DNA of 20,103 nucleotides from an uncultured Collinsella sp. (GTDB lineage: Bacteria; Actinomycetota; Coriobacteriia; Coriobacteriales; Coriobacteriaceae): contig CABRGB010000030.1 in assembly GCA_902470345.1 (NCBI GenBank), positions 1-20,103 on the forward strand, in the 5' to 3' direction. Shown here in pieces: positions 6,780 to 14,144 of this stretch (positions within the stretch are counted from its first letter, which is position 1; each line of letters begins with the position of its first letter). Both the position numbers and the translations under genes were made by a program. The notes below the pieces were generated by a model. It was given only the letters and a program-made list of their open reading frames with translations, was not told the origin of the DNA and did no database searches.

Positions 6780-8153
6780 TTATCGCTGCACGTGTCGAAG
6801 CACCTCAACAGCGGCACTAACCTCGATTACGCGACGCTCGAGGCCGCGGCAAATGGCCTCGAGTCGACCCTCCGCCGTCGCCCATTCGCTCTGCGAAAGA
6901 ATCTCGATCGCCTCATCAACAAATCCGTTGAGCCGCGATGGATCGAACCAATCGACCGAGTCCGCAAGCGCCAGCTGGACGGAAGGGTCGGGCCCAAACG
7001 GCTTAGCGGAAAACCCAAACTCCCCAGCTGCGAGCACGGCAGTTGATACGTTGTACCACAGGCAGTTGCCGCTATCGAACAGCGGGGCAGGCCTTATCTC
7101 CAGGGTGTCGACATTGCGGATGATGCCGAAGTTTCGCCAATGGCGGTCGCTGTTGGCCAAAAGGGCATCGCAGACAATCATCTGCGACATAGACCTTCTC
7201 ACGGCAGCCTCGTCTGCTCCATGCTTACCAAGGAAGCGGCAGTACCGGTCGTACGTCGAGTTTCCCCGCTGGCTACCAAGTGCGCCCTTAACGGAAACAG
7301 CCGGAACGTATTCCTCGCGGCCGTCAAGAAAGTCGTCGCACAGACACACAGGGCCATCGAACATCCGCTCAACCGTATAAGGAACAAACTCGCCCTCCGA
7401 CAGCAAGCGACGATGCAGGGCCGTTGCAACCGCCTCGTTAAAGGGCCGTTGGTCGTCCATGCCGCACCCCTTGACCAGAACGCGAACACCGTTGCGAATC
7501 ATCCACGATTTAGGAAGCTCGCCCTCGGATGTGTTGTCGGGATTTTTAAGACCGATGCCTTCCAGCCAACCCGAACGCTCTTCGGACGCCGATCGCTCAA
7601 AATCGTTCTCGAAGTAATTGAGGTTTCGCCATTCGAACCCGTCGCATTCTGCCGGCCGCAGCCAATAACAATCCGAAAGTGATAGGCCCAGGCACCGAAC
7701 CGGAACCTCAACGCCGTTAGCAATCCCCAGCTCGCGGTAGCGCGAAATAAGCCCAGGGCGAACATCGGGCACCGACCGATGGCTCCACCACACGTTGAGC
7801 TCCCGTTTATTCACCGTAGGAGAAGAGCTCGAGCACGTGCCAAACGGCATCCTCTGCGCATCGAGTACCTCGGCGATTTCGAAGGGAAACTCACGCGTCG
7901 GATCAAATGAGACACGCGCAACCTCGTAATCGGCGGACATCAGCGTAAACTTGCGCCCCACATCGGCCGCAGGACGGCGTCCACGTTTGCGGACCTTTTG
8001 ATAAGCGACCGCGGAATTGTACTCGACCATCTTCCGTCCGCCCACAATATCGCACGCGAGCGTTCCCGATGCGGCAAGTTGAGATATGCGGGCTTTCGTA
8101 ACGCCCAGCAGGCGGGCAGCATCACCCATAGACAAGTACTCAGACGTATCCAT
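6780..8153 (-). CDS. HTH domain fused to HipA-like kinase
   Basis: A 457-residue protein. Residues 8-35 (SMGDAARLLGVTKARISQLAASGTL) form an excisionase/MerR-like helix-turn-helix followed by a basic stretch (KVRKRGRR). The remainder resembles HipA-type Ser/Thr kinases: probable ATP lysine K228 (RVLVKG), helix-C glutamate E240 (PFNEA), catalytic loop D336-N341 in NSDRHWRNFG and metal-binding D360 in PLFDSG. The D-to-N spacing of five and D-to-D spacing of 24 match HipA (D309, N314, D332). The middle part (LSLSDCYWLRP, NLNYFENDF) is typical of Firmicute and gut HipA-like proteins. ATG at 8153 has GAGGTGAT seven bases upstream; GTG at 8165 and ATG at 8162 lack spacing. No separate hipB lies beside it. 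The kinase fold is well supported; the substrate and toxin role are unknown. Confidence 0.85.
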   Translation of the reverse strand: MDTSEYLSMGDAARLLGVTKARISQLAASGTLACDIVGGRKMVEYNSAVAYQKVRKRGRRPAADVGRKFTLMSADYEVARVSFDPTREFPFEIAEVLDAQRMPFGTCSSSSPTVNKRELNVWWSHRSVPDVRPGLISRYRELGIANGVEVPVRCLGLSLSDCYWLRPAECDGFEWRNLNYFENDFERSASEERSGWLEGIGLKNPDNTSEGELPKSWMIRNGVRVLVKGCGMDDQRPFNEAVATALHRRLLSEGEFVPYTVERMFDGPVCLCDDFLDGREEYVPAVSVKGALGSQRGNSTYDRYCRFLGKHGADEAAVRRSMSQMIVCDALLANSDRHWRNFGIIRNVDTLEIRPAPLFDSGNCLWYNVSTAVLAAGEFGFSAKPFGPDPSVQLALADSVDWFDPSRLNGFVDEAIEILSQSEWATAEGRLEAICRGLERRVIEVSAAVEVLRHVQR

Positions 8154-8179
8154 ACACCGCATCACCTCGTTAAGTAATT

Positions 8180-8223
8180 TAAACGTTTAGTTAATAGATT
8201 ACATGCATCATAATACTAAACAA
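8180..8223 (-). promoter_or_regulatory. Promoter and palindromic operator candidate of the HTH-kinase gene
   Basis: On the minus strand TTGTTT (8218-8223) and TAATCT (8196-8201) are spaced by 16 bases, giving a plausible promoter. Just downstream TAAACGTTTA (8180-8189) is a perfect ten-base palindrome, and a further GTTTAG half-site overlaps the -35. This AT-rich block stands out from the surrounding GC-rich DNA. It fits self-repression by the gene's own HTH domain, which is inference. Confidence 0.45.
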
Positions 8224-8232
8224 CCCAAAGCG

Positions 8233-8258
8233 AAAAAAGGCCCGAGAAATCGGGCCTT
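8233..8258 (-). terminator. Terminator of the M42 peptidase gene
   Basis: On the minus strand AAGGCCCGA pairs with TCGGGCCTT around a TTTC loop and runs into TTTTTT, 34 bases after the stop at 8292. It separates the peptidase unit from the HTH-kinase promoter. Confidence 0.85.
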
Positions 8259-8291
8259 AGCGATTGGTCAGCCGAGTCGCAAGCTACTCCC

Positions 8292-9320
8292 CTAGCGCTG
8301 AACGTAGGCGCGAACCAGCTCGTAGGTGTTGCGCACGCCGTCGATGTGGCTGCGCTCGTAGTTGTGGCTCGCGTACACGCCGGGGCCGATCAGACCATGG
8401 CGAATGTCGTAGCCGGCCGAGAGCGTGGCCTCGACGTCGGAGCCATAGTGCGGGTACACATCGATGGCGTAATCGAGCTCCAGCTCGCGCGCGATGTTGG
8501 ACAGCGTGGTTACCAGGTCGTAGTTGTACGGACCGCCCGAATCCTTGGCGCAAATCGAAACCATGCGCTCGGTGCAGCCCAGGTCGTCGCCCACGCAGCC
8601 CATGTCCACGCTGATCATCTCGCGCGTGTCGGCCGGCACAAAGGCGCCGCCGTGACCGACCTCCTCGTACACCGTAAAGAGCAGCGACACCTTGCGCGAA
8701 AGCGACACCTCGCCGTCAGCAACGGCGCGGGCCAGACCCAGCAGAATCGACGCGGACAGCTTGTCGTCCAGGAAGCGGCTCTTAATGTATCCGCTCTCCG
8801 TCACCGTGGTGCGCGGATCCATAGCGATGATGTCGCCGGTCTGAATACCCAGCTCGAGCACATCGTCCTTGCTGTCGACGTTCTCGTCGAGCAAGATTTC
8901 CATGTTCTTCTCGATGGTCTTGACCGGCTCATCGGCCACATGCGCCGAAGGCTCGGTATTGAGGACCACGCCCGTGTAGACATTGCCGTCGCGCGTATAA
9001 ACGGTGCAGTTCTCGCCATCGGCCGTAGACCACTGATGCCCGCCGAGAGTCGTGGGGCGCAGGCGACCATTATCCTTAATGGAGCGCACCATGGCGCCCA
9101 GGGTATCGACATGGCTCGCCAATACGAGCGGCTCGCCCTCACCACCAAGCTCAACGAGCACATTGCCCTTATTGGAGCGCTCGGGCCCAAAGCCCATATC
9201 GCGCAACGTCTCCATCAGATAATCAGTCGCCGCACAGGTATAGCCCGTAGGCGAAGCAATTGAAGTCAGCGCCTTCAACTGGTCAGTAATATAGGAGAGC
9301 GTAGAATCCATCTTGGACAC
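8292..9320 (-). CDS. M42 family metallopeptidase (glutamyl aminopeptidase-like)
   Basis: A cytoplasmic di-metal aminopeptidase of about 340 residues, the usual M42 length. Numbered from the internal ATG at 9311, metal ligands and catalytic residues are H67 and D69 (ASHVDTLGAM), D182 (FLDDKLSA), E216-E217 (YEEVGHGG), D236 (SVDMGC) and H316 (ASHNYERSH). The order H/D/EE/D/H is diagnostic of M42, which trims N-terminal residues from peptides and often forms dodecameric shells. I place the start at GTG 9320 because AAAGGGTGA sits five bases before it; ATG 9311 would leave about 15 bases. Longer in-frame extensions into the upstream repeat have no ribosome site. It is probably transcribed alone, since a 129-nt hairpin separates it from fucO upstream. 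Confidence 0.93.
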   Translation of the reverse strand: MSKMDSTLSYITDQLKALTSIASPTGYTCAATDYLMETLRDMGFGPERSNKGNVLVELGGEGEPLVLASHVDTLGAMVRSIKDNGRLRPTTLGGHQWSTADGENCTVYTRDGNVYTGVVLNTEPSAHVADEPVKTIEKNMEILLDENVDSKDDVLELGIQTGDIIAMDPRTTVTESGYIKSRFLDDKLSASILLGLARAVADGEVSLSRKVSLLFTVYEEVGHGGAFVPADTREMISVDMGCVGDDLGCTERMVSICAKDSGGPYNYDLVTTLSNIARELELDYAIDVYPHYGSDVEATLSAGYDIRHGLIGPGVYASHNYERSHIDGVRNTYELVRAYVQR

Positions 9321-9439
9321 CAAAGTCACCCTTTCATATCGAATTAAACCCACAGCAACGATACCACCGCGAACCATCTTTTTACCTAGCGAGATGACCC
9401 ATCGAGCTCCCCAGAACTGCTCCCGCCACAATAACGAGC

Positions 9440-9568
9440 CGGCGGGCCCTGTCCGTTGGCCCCACAATCTTTCCGCAGGACAGGAGGAGGCCCCGCCGCA
9501 CGTAGTGCGCAGCGGGGCCTCCGACATGTCCGAGGACGATTGTGGGGCTAACGGGCAGAGGCCCGCCG
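9440..9568. repeat. 129-nt nested inverted repeat after fucO
   Basis: The outer arms 9440-9469 and 9538-9568 pair over about 30 bases with few mismatches, for example CCCCACAATC with GATTGTGGGG and CGGCGGGCC with GGCCCGCCG. Inside, 9478-9496 pairs with 9512-9531 (GGAGGCCCCGC with GCGGGGCCTCC, and GGACA with TGTCC). The tip is CGCAC-GTA-GTGCG. It forms one long cruciform or RNA hairpin starting 7 bases after the fucO stop. There is no long T-run on either side. It might be a strong transcript-end structure, a palindromic repeat unit or a small non-autonomous element. Confidence 0.8.
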
Positions 9569-9574
9569 AACCAG

Positions 9575-10741
9575 TTAGGCAGCCGGGCAGATCTTCTTGA
9601 AGAGCTCGATGACGTCGTCGAGCGTCGCCTCGCGCGGGTTGCCCGGGAAGCAGGCGTCGGCCATGGCGTCCTTGGCCAGGACCTCGATCTCGTCAGCCTT
9701 CATGGCCTCGCAGACGTGCGGGATGTTCACGTCGGCGGAAAGCTGCTTGACGGCGGCGATGGCGGCGTCAGCAGCCTCGTCGGTGCTCATGCCCGTGGTG
9801 TCAACGCCCATGGCGACGGCAACCTTGGCCAGGCGCTCGGCGCAAACCGGCTTGTTGAACTCCATGGCGATCGGCAGCAGCATGGCGCAGGCGACGCCGT
9901 GCGGGGTGTCGTAGTGAGCGGACAGGGTGTGAGCCATGGCGTGGTCGATGCCCAGGCCAACGTTGGAGAAGCCCATGCCGGCGACATACTGACCAAGGGC
10001 CATGCCCTCGCGACCGGAGCCGGGCTGACCGGACTTGGCCTCGGCGACGGAGTCACGCAGGTTCTCGCTGATCAGCTTAATAGCCTCAAAGTGGAACATG
10101 TCGGAGAGCTCCCAAGCGCCCTTGGTGGTGTAGCCCTCGATGGCGTGGGTCAGAGCGTCCATGCCAGTGGAAGCGGTCAGGCCGGCGGGCATGGAAGCCA
10201 TCATGTCGGGGTCGACGACGGCGACCTCGGGGGCGTCGTTGGTGTCGACGCACACGAACTTGCGGACCTTCTCGGGGTCGGTGATGACGTAGTTGATGGT
10301 CACCTCAGCAGCGGTACCGGCGGTCGTCGGCACGGCGATGGTGAACACGGCGTGGTTCTTAGTCGGAGCAACGCCCTCGAGGCTGCGGACATCGGCAAAC
10401 TCGGGGTTGTTGATGATGATGCCGATGGCCTTAGCGGTGTCCATGGAGGAGCCGCCACCGATGGTCACGATAGCGTCAGCCTCGGCGGCCTTGAAGGCCT
10501 CGACGCCGTCCTTGACGTTCTGAATCGTGGGGTTGGGCTTGATCTCGGAGTAGAGGCTCCAGGCGATGCCGGCGGCGTCGAGCTCGTCGGTCACCTTGGC
10601 GGTAACGCCAAACTTGACCAGATCGGGATCGGAGCAGACGAAGATCTTCTTGTAGCCGCGACGCTGGAGCTCGCCGGGGATCTCCTTGATGGCGCCGGAA
10701 CCATGATAAGAGATGGTATTGAGAACGAAACGATTAGCCAT
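9575..10741 (-). CDS. fucO: Lactaldehyde reductase / 1,2-propanediol oxidoreductase (Fe-dependent)
   Basis: A 388-residue group III iron-dependent alcohol dehydrogenase. Long blocks match E. coli FucO from memory: NPTI..VK.G, GIIxNNPEFADVRSLEG, PTTAGTAAEVTINYVITD and MALGQYVAGMGFSNVGLG. The NAD loop is GGGSSMDTAK at residues 95-104. Predicted Fe ligands are D195, H199 (GMDALTHAIEGY), H267 and H281. The enzyme reduces L-lactaldehyde to 1,2-propanediol with NADH, a fermentative sink for fucose or rhamnose carbon. No fucose pathway genes are adjacent, so it may serve general aldehyde reduction. ATG at 10741 follows GGGAGG. One difference from E. coli is GIDHAMAHTLS in place of GLVHGMAHPLG near the active site. 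Confidence 0.94.
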   Translation of the reverse strand: MANRFVLNTISYHGSGAIKEIPGELQRRGYKKIFVCSDPDLVKFGVTAKVTDELDAAGIAWSLYSEIKPNPTIQNVKDGVEAFKAAEADAIVTIGGGSSMDTAKAIGIIINNPEFADVRSLEGVAPTKNHAVFTIAVPTTAGTAAEVTINYVITDPEKVRKFVCVDTNDAPEVAVVDPDMMASMPAGLTASTGMDALTHAIEGYTTKGAWELSDMFHFEAIKLISENLRDSVAEAKSGQPGSGREGMALGQYVAGMGFSNVGLGIDHAMAHTLSAHYDTPHGVACAMLLPIAMEFNKPVCAERLAKVAVAMGVDTTGMSTDEAADAAIAAVKQLSADVNIPHVCEAMKADEIEVLAKDAMADACFPGNPREATLDDVIELFKKICPAA

Positions 10742-10800
10742 TGATAGCCTCCCATCGTGTGCGAGGCACCCATTACGCCCCGCGCTATAAGTCCCATCCT

Positions 10801-10851
10801 AACGCTTTTGAAACAAAAAACGCGTGAGAACATCAAAAGTGTTAAAGCGTT
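10801..10851. promoter_or_regulatory. Spaced inverted motif upstream of fucO
   Basis: AACGCTTT (10801-10808) and AAAGCGTT (10844-10851) are exact inverted copies, each next to a GAAAC/TTTCAAC element, 60-110 bases before fucO. They could be regulator half-sites or a weak loop. I found no convincing -35/-10 pair here. Confidence 0.3.
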
Positions 10852-10865
10852 TCAACAGATGATGA

Positions 10866-10903
10866 AAAATATTGCGGCAAAGGAACAGCCCCTTTGCCGC
10901 AAT
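10866..10903 (-). terminator. Terminator of the YoaK-family gene
   Basis: A perfect 13-bp stem (ATTGCGGCAAAGG with CCTTTGCCGCAAT, 10871-10903) has a seven-base loop. Read on the minus strand it ends in ATTTTT, beginning four bases after the stop at 10907. It isolates this gene from fucO. Confidence 0.85.
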
Positions 10904-10906
10904 CGG

Positions 10907-11623
10907 TTACTTTCGGCAGCCCTCTTTCCAAGCCTCGGCCGCAACCTTCCAGCGTAAGCGCAAGTCGCGCTCGCGGTCGATGAACATGATGGCAAACGCG
11001 ATAAACAGCAGCAAGCTCGCCACGACGATGGCGTGCAGGCCCATGCGCTCAATACACCAGTTGCCCAACACGGCGCCAAACACAAAGGTAAAGATCACGC
11101 CAAAATACAGCAGGCCGTTTTCCAAAAAGCCGCGCCTGTGGGTGATGATGTAATCGTCCACGTTTTGCAGCGCGTTGCGCAAGTTGCCGATGCACATGGT
11201 CGTAGCGATGCCGTGACCGTGGATCTTGCGGAAGCTCTCGACCTGCATGCCGCAGGCAAACGAGGTGAGGCAGTTGGCGAGCAGGTTGAAATTGCCGCCC
11301 GGGATAAAGCTCACGCCCAGCAAGATGACGGCTTCAAAGAACACCGTCACCTGACGCCAGTGGATCACGCTGCCAAATCGCTCGTGTACCAGGTCGGCAA
11401 GCATAATGCCCACGGCAAACGACACCACGGGGAAGAAGTAGCGCCCCGCAAGTGCCCAGTTGCCCTCCGAGATGCTCACGCCCACGAGCAGGATGTTGCC
11501 TGTCTGCGCGTTGGCGAAAACATGGTCGCGCCCAATGTACGAATACACGTCCATAAAGCCACCGGCGAGCGCCAAGATGATGCCCAGCTCAATAGACTCC
11601 GATATCTGTTTGGCACGCTGCAT
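10907..11623 (-). CDS. YoaK family (DUF1275) membrane protein
   Basis: A 238-residue inner-membrane protein with about six hydrophobic segments. The family signature is the N-terminal AGGFMDVYSYIGRDHVFANAQTGNILLVGVSISEGNW, followed by CLTSFACGMQVESFRKIHGHGIATTMCIGNLRNAL. These conserved G/N/T/C positions are typical of YoaK/DUF1275, whose biochemical role is unknown; some suspect a small-molecule carrier. ATG at 11623 has AAGGAGG ten bases upstream. A longer in-frame extension to 11857 has no ribosome site and would run through the ygiQ upstream region. The C-terminus (DRERDLRLRWKVAAEAWKEGCRK) is charged and probably cytoplasmic. It is divergent from the ygiQ-like gene. Confidence 0.9.
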   Translation of the reverse strand: MQRAKQISESIELGIILALAGGFMDVYSYIGRDHVFANAQTGNILLVGVSISEGNWALAGRYFFPVVSFAVGIMLADLVHERFGSVIHWRQVTVFFEAVILLGVSFIPGGNFNLLANCLTSFACGMQVESFRKIHGHGIATTMCIGNLRNALQNVDDYIITHRRGFLENGLLYFGVIFTFVFGAVLGNWCIERMGLHAIVVASLLLFIAFAIMFIDRERDLRLRWKVAAEAWKEGCRK

Positions 11624-11805
11624 CGTCGTGCATCCTCCTTGTTGACGACTCTCTCGTGCGTTGGCGGAAACATAGCCGCCGTTCATACTGTAACCCATTG
11701 ACAACATGGCGTGCGCGCGAGACGACCCCTTCGACACAGGGATACACAGTCTGGAAACAAACGACACCCGCATCGACGCGCCGATCCGCCAGCCCATGTA
11801 CTCCC

Positions 11806-11838
11806 CCAGTCTTTTTAGCCCCGTCCCAAAAAGACTGG
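11806..11838. repeat. REP-like hairpin with GGGACGGGG loop
   Basis: A perfect 11-bp stem (CCAGTCTTTTT with AAAAAGACTGG) encloses AGCCCCGTCCC, which is GGGACGGGGCT on the other strand. It abuts the -10 of the next gene. The GGGACGG core links it to the other palindromic repeats here, though the stem sequence differs. It could instead be a terminator, since AAAAAG/CTTTTT tracts lie within the stem. Confidence 0.6.
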
Positions 11839-11839
11839 T

Positions 11840-11845
11840 TACAAT
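11840..11845 (+). promoter_or_regulatory. -10 element of the ygiQ-like gene
   Basis: TACAAT lies 32 bases before the GTG start and immediately after the GGGACGGGG hairpin. No -35 is visible at 16-18 bases because that space is the hairpin itself. Confidence 0.4.
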
Positions 11846-11876
11846 TACGTGCAGCATACAAACACCGGGAGGGATC

Positions 11877-14018
11877 GTGGCAAAAAAGCCTCAGCACGCT
11901 CAGAACAACCAGCGCAGTCAGCAGGGCAAACAGGGCCAGCAGCAAAAGCGCGGCGGTAAGGCGCAGGCCACGGTCGCCCGCACCAAGCATTCCCAAGCGA
12001 CGCCCGCCCGCCCCTGGCGACCGGGCCGCGATAAGTTCCTCCCCGTCAGCCGCGCCGACATGGATGCGCGTGGCTGGGACCAGTGCGACTTTGTCTACAT
12101 CTGCGGCGACGCCTATGTGGACCATCCCAGCTTTGGCATGGCCATCATCAGTCGCGTCCTCGACGCGCACGGCTACAAGGTGGGCATCATCTGCCAACCC
12201 GACTGGACCGACCCCGCCAGCATCACTGTGCTCGGCGAGCCGCGCCTGGGCTTTTTGGTCAGTGCCGGCAACATGGACTCCATGGTCAACCACTATTCGG
12301 TGACCAAACACCGCCGCCACACCGACGCCTATACCCCCGGTGGCGAGGAGGGGCGCCGTCCCAACCGAGCCGTCACGGTCTACGGCAACCTCATCCGCCA
12401 GACGTTTAAGGACGCCCCCATCATCATCGGCGGCATCGAGGCAAGCCTGCGCCGCCTGGCCCACTACGACTACTGGCAGGATAAGCTCAAGCGCTCGGTG
12501 CTGCTCGACTCGGGCGCCGACATCCTCATCTACGGCATGGGCGAGCACGCGATTGTCGAGATTGCCGACGCGCTCGACGCGGGGCTGCCCATCGATCAGA
12601 TCACCTATATCAACGGCACCGTCTACCGCACAGGCTCGCTCGACGAGGTCTACGACTACGACCTGCTACCCAGCTGGGACGACCTTACCGCCGACAAGCT
12701 CAACTACGCACGCAGCTTTAACGTGCAACAGCAGAATATGGACCCCATCACCGGACATCGCCTGGTAGAGCCCTATCCCAACAGCGTCTATGTGGTGCAG
12801 AACCCGCCGTCGGCGACGTTGACGACCGATGAGATGGACGAGGTGGCCGAGCTCCCCTACGCACGCGATTGGCATCCCGACTACGATGCCGCGGGCGGCG
12901 TGCCGGCCTTTGCCGAGATCAAGTTTTCAATCAGCTCCAACCGCGGGTGCTTTGGTGAATGCTCGTTTTGCGCCCTCACCTTCCACCAAGGTCGCGTGTT
13001 GCAGATGCGCAGCCACGACTCGATCATGCGCGAGGCAGAGCTGCTCACGCGCGATCCCGAGTTTAAGGGCTACATCAACGACGTAGGCGGACCGACGGCC
13101 AACTTTAGCCGTCCCGCCTGCGACAAGCAGCTCAAGCACGGCGTGTGCAAGAACAAGCGCTGTCTGTGGCCGAGCGTGTGCAAGAACATGGTGGTCGACG
13201 AAAGCGGCTACACGCAGCTGTTGCGCGACCTGCGCCAGCTGCCGGGCGTCAAAAAGGTCTTCGTGCGCAGCGGCATCCGTTTTGACTACACCATGGCCGA
13301 TGCCTCGGACGAGTTTTTACGCGAGCTGCTGGAACACCATGTCTCGGGCCAGCTGCGCGTAGCGCCCGAGCACGTGAGCGACGCGGTGCTGTCCGTGATG
13401 GGCAAGCCGAGCCGAGCTGTCTACGACGCATTCTGCCGTAAATTTGAACGCTTGAATCGCGAATACGGACTCAAGCAGTACGTGGTGCCGTATCTGATCT
13501 CGAGCCACCCCGGTTCAACCATGAAGGAAGCCGTGGACCTTGCCGAAGCCGTGCGCGACATGGGCTACATGCCCGAGCAGGTACAGGACTTCTACCCCAC
13601 CCCGTCCACCATGTCGACCTGCATGTACTACACCGGTGTAGATCCGCGCACCATGCAGCCGATCTACGTGGCGCGCGACCCGCATGAGAAGGCCATGCAG
13701 CGCGCGCTCATCCAGTATCGCAAGCCCGAGAACTACAAGCTGGTGCGCGAGGCGCTAGAGAAGGCCGGGCGTCGTGATCTGATCGGCTATACCAAGCTTT
13801 GCCTGATTCGCCCCGTGCCGCCACGCCCGGGCGAGACGTCTGCCGGCGGTGGGCATGGCACCGGCAAGAAGGGCGGCAAGGCCCACGGTGGCGCCGCCGG
13901 CAAGGGGCCCAAGGGCAGCAAGGGTCACGGCGGTATGTCCCGCGCGCAGAACACTGCCGGTCGCAATCGCGCGGCACAGGGGCGTCAGGGCGCCAACGGA
14001 GGCGGCAGACGCAACTAG
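11877..14018 (+). CDS. YgiQ family radical SAM protein
   Basis: A 713-residue protein. Domains in order are a basic Gln/Lys-rich N-tail (residues 2-45), a YgiQ N-terminal region (FLPVSRADMDARGWDQCDFVYICGDAYVDHPSFG) resembling a cobalamin-type Rossmann fold, a radical SAM core with cluster cysteines C358, C362 and C365 (RGCFGECSFCAL), the Cys-rich segment CDKQLKHGVCKNKRCLWPSVC, and a Gly/Lys/Arg-rich tail from about residue 655. Reductive cleavage of SAM is expected; the substrate of YgiQ proteins is not established. The start is GTG at 11877, four bases after GGGAGG; the earlier in-frame ATG at 11706 would read through the REP-like hairpin and promoter. The length without tails is near the family norm. 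The basic tails suggest nucleic-acid or ribosome contact, which is inference. Confidence 0.95.
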   Translation: MAKKPQHAQNNQRSQQGKQGQQQKRGGKAQATVARTKHSQATPARPWRPGRDKFLPVSRADMDARGWDQCDFVYICGDAYVDHPSFGMAIISRVLDAHGYKVGIICQPDWTDPASITVLGEPRLGFLVSAGNMDSMVNHYSVTKHRRHTDAYTPGGEEGRRPNRAVTVYGNLIRQTFKDAPIIIGGIEASLRRLAHYDYWQDKLKRSVLLDSGADILIYGMGEHAIVEIADALDAGLPIDQITYINGTVYRTGSLDEVYDYDLLPSWDDLTADKLNYARSFNVQQQNMDPITGHRLVEPYPNSVYVVQNPPSATLTTDEMDEVAELPYARDWHPDYDAAGGVPAFAEIKFSISSNRGCFGECSFCALTFHQGRVLQMRSHDSIMREAELLTRDPEFKGYINDVGGPTANFSRPACDKQLKHGVCKNKRCLWPSVCKNMVVDESGYTQLLRDLRQLPGVKKVFVRSGIRFDYTMADASDEFLRELLEHHVSGQLRVAPEHVSDAVLSVMGKPSRAVYDAFCRKFERLNREYGLKQYVVPYLISSHPGSTMKEAVDLAEAVRDMGYMPEQVQDFYPTPSTMSTCMYYTGVDPRTMQPIYVARDPHEKAMQRALIQYRKPENYKLVREALEKAGRRDLIGYTKLCLIRPVPPRPGETSAGGGHGTGKKGGKAHGGAAGKGPKGSKGHGGMSRAQNTAGRNRAAQGRQGANGGGRRN

Positions 14019-14064
14019 CGCGGCGAGGCGGCATGCCGCCGTTGGCGACACGACACGCCCCACC

Positions 14065-14115
14065 AATAAAATGCCGCTCGCTGGGGCGTCGCAGAACGAT
14101 TCCCCGGCGAGCGGC
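14065..14115. terminator. Convergent terminator between ygiQ-like gene and PTS locus
   Basis: GCCGCTCGCTGGGG (14073-14086) pairs with CCCCGGCGAGCGGC (14102-14115) around a 15-base loop. On the minus strand it is followed by ATTTTATT, serving the PTS gene that ends at 14145. The plus-strand tail is weaker. A separate perfect palindrome GGCGGCATGCCGCC lies at 14027-14040. Confidence 0.65.
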
Positions 14116-14144
14116 CGATTAATATTGTCTATCTCAAAACGTCG

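Noticed and set aside
9542..10744. 400-codon frame opposite fucO
   Set aside because: It is Gly/Val/Asp/His-rich and mirrors the well-supported fucO frame base for base.
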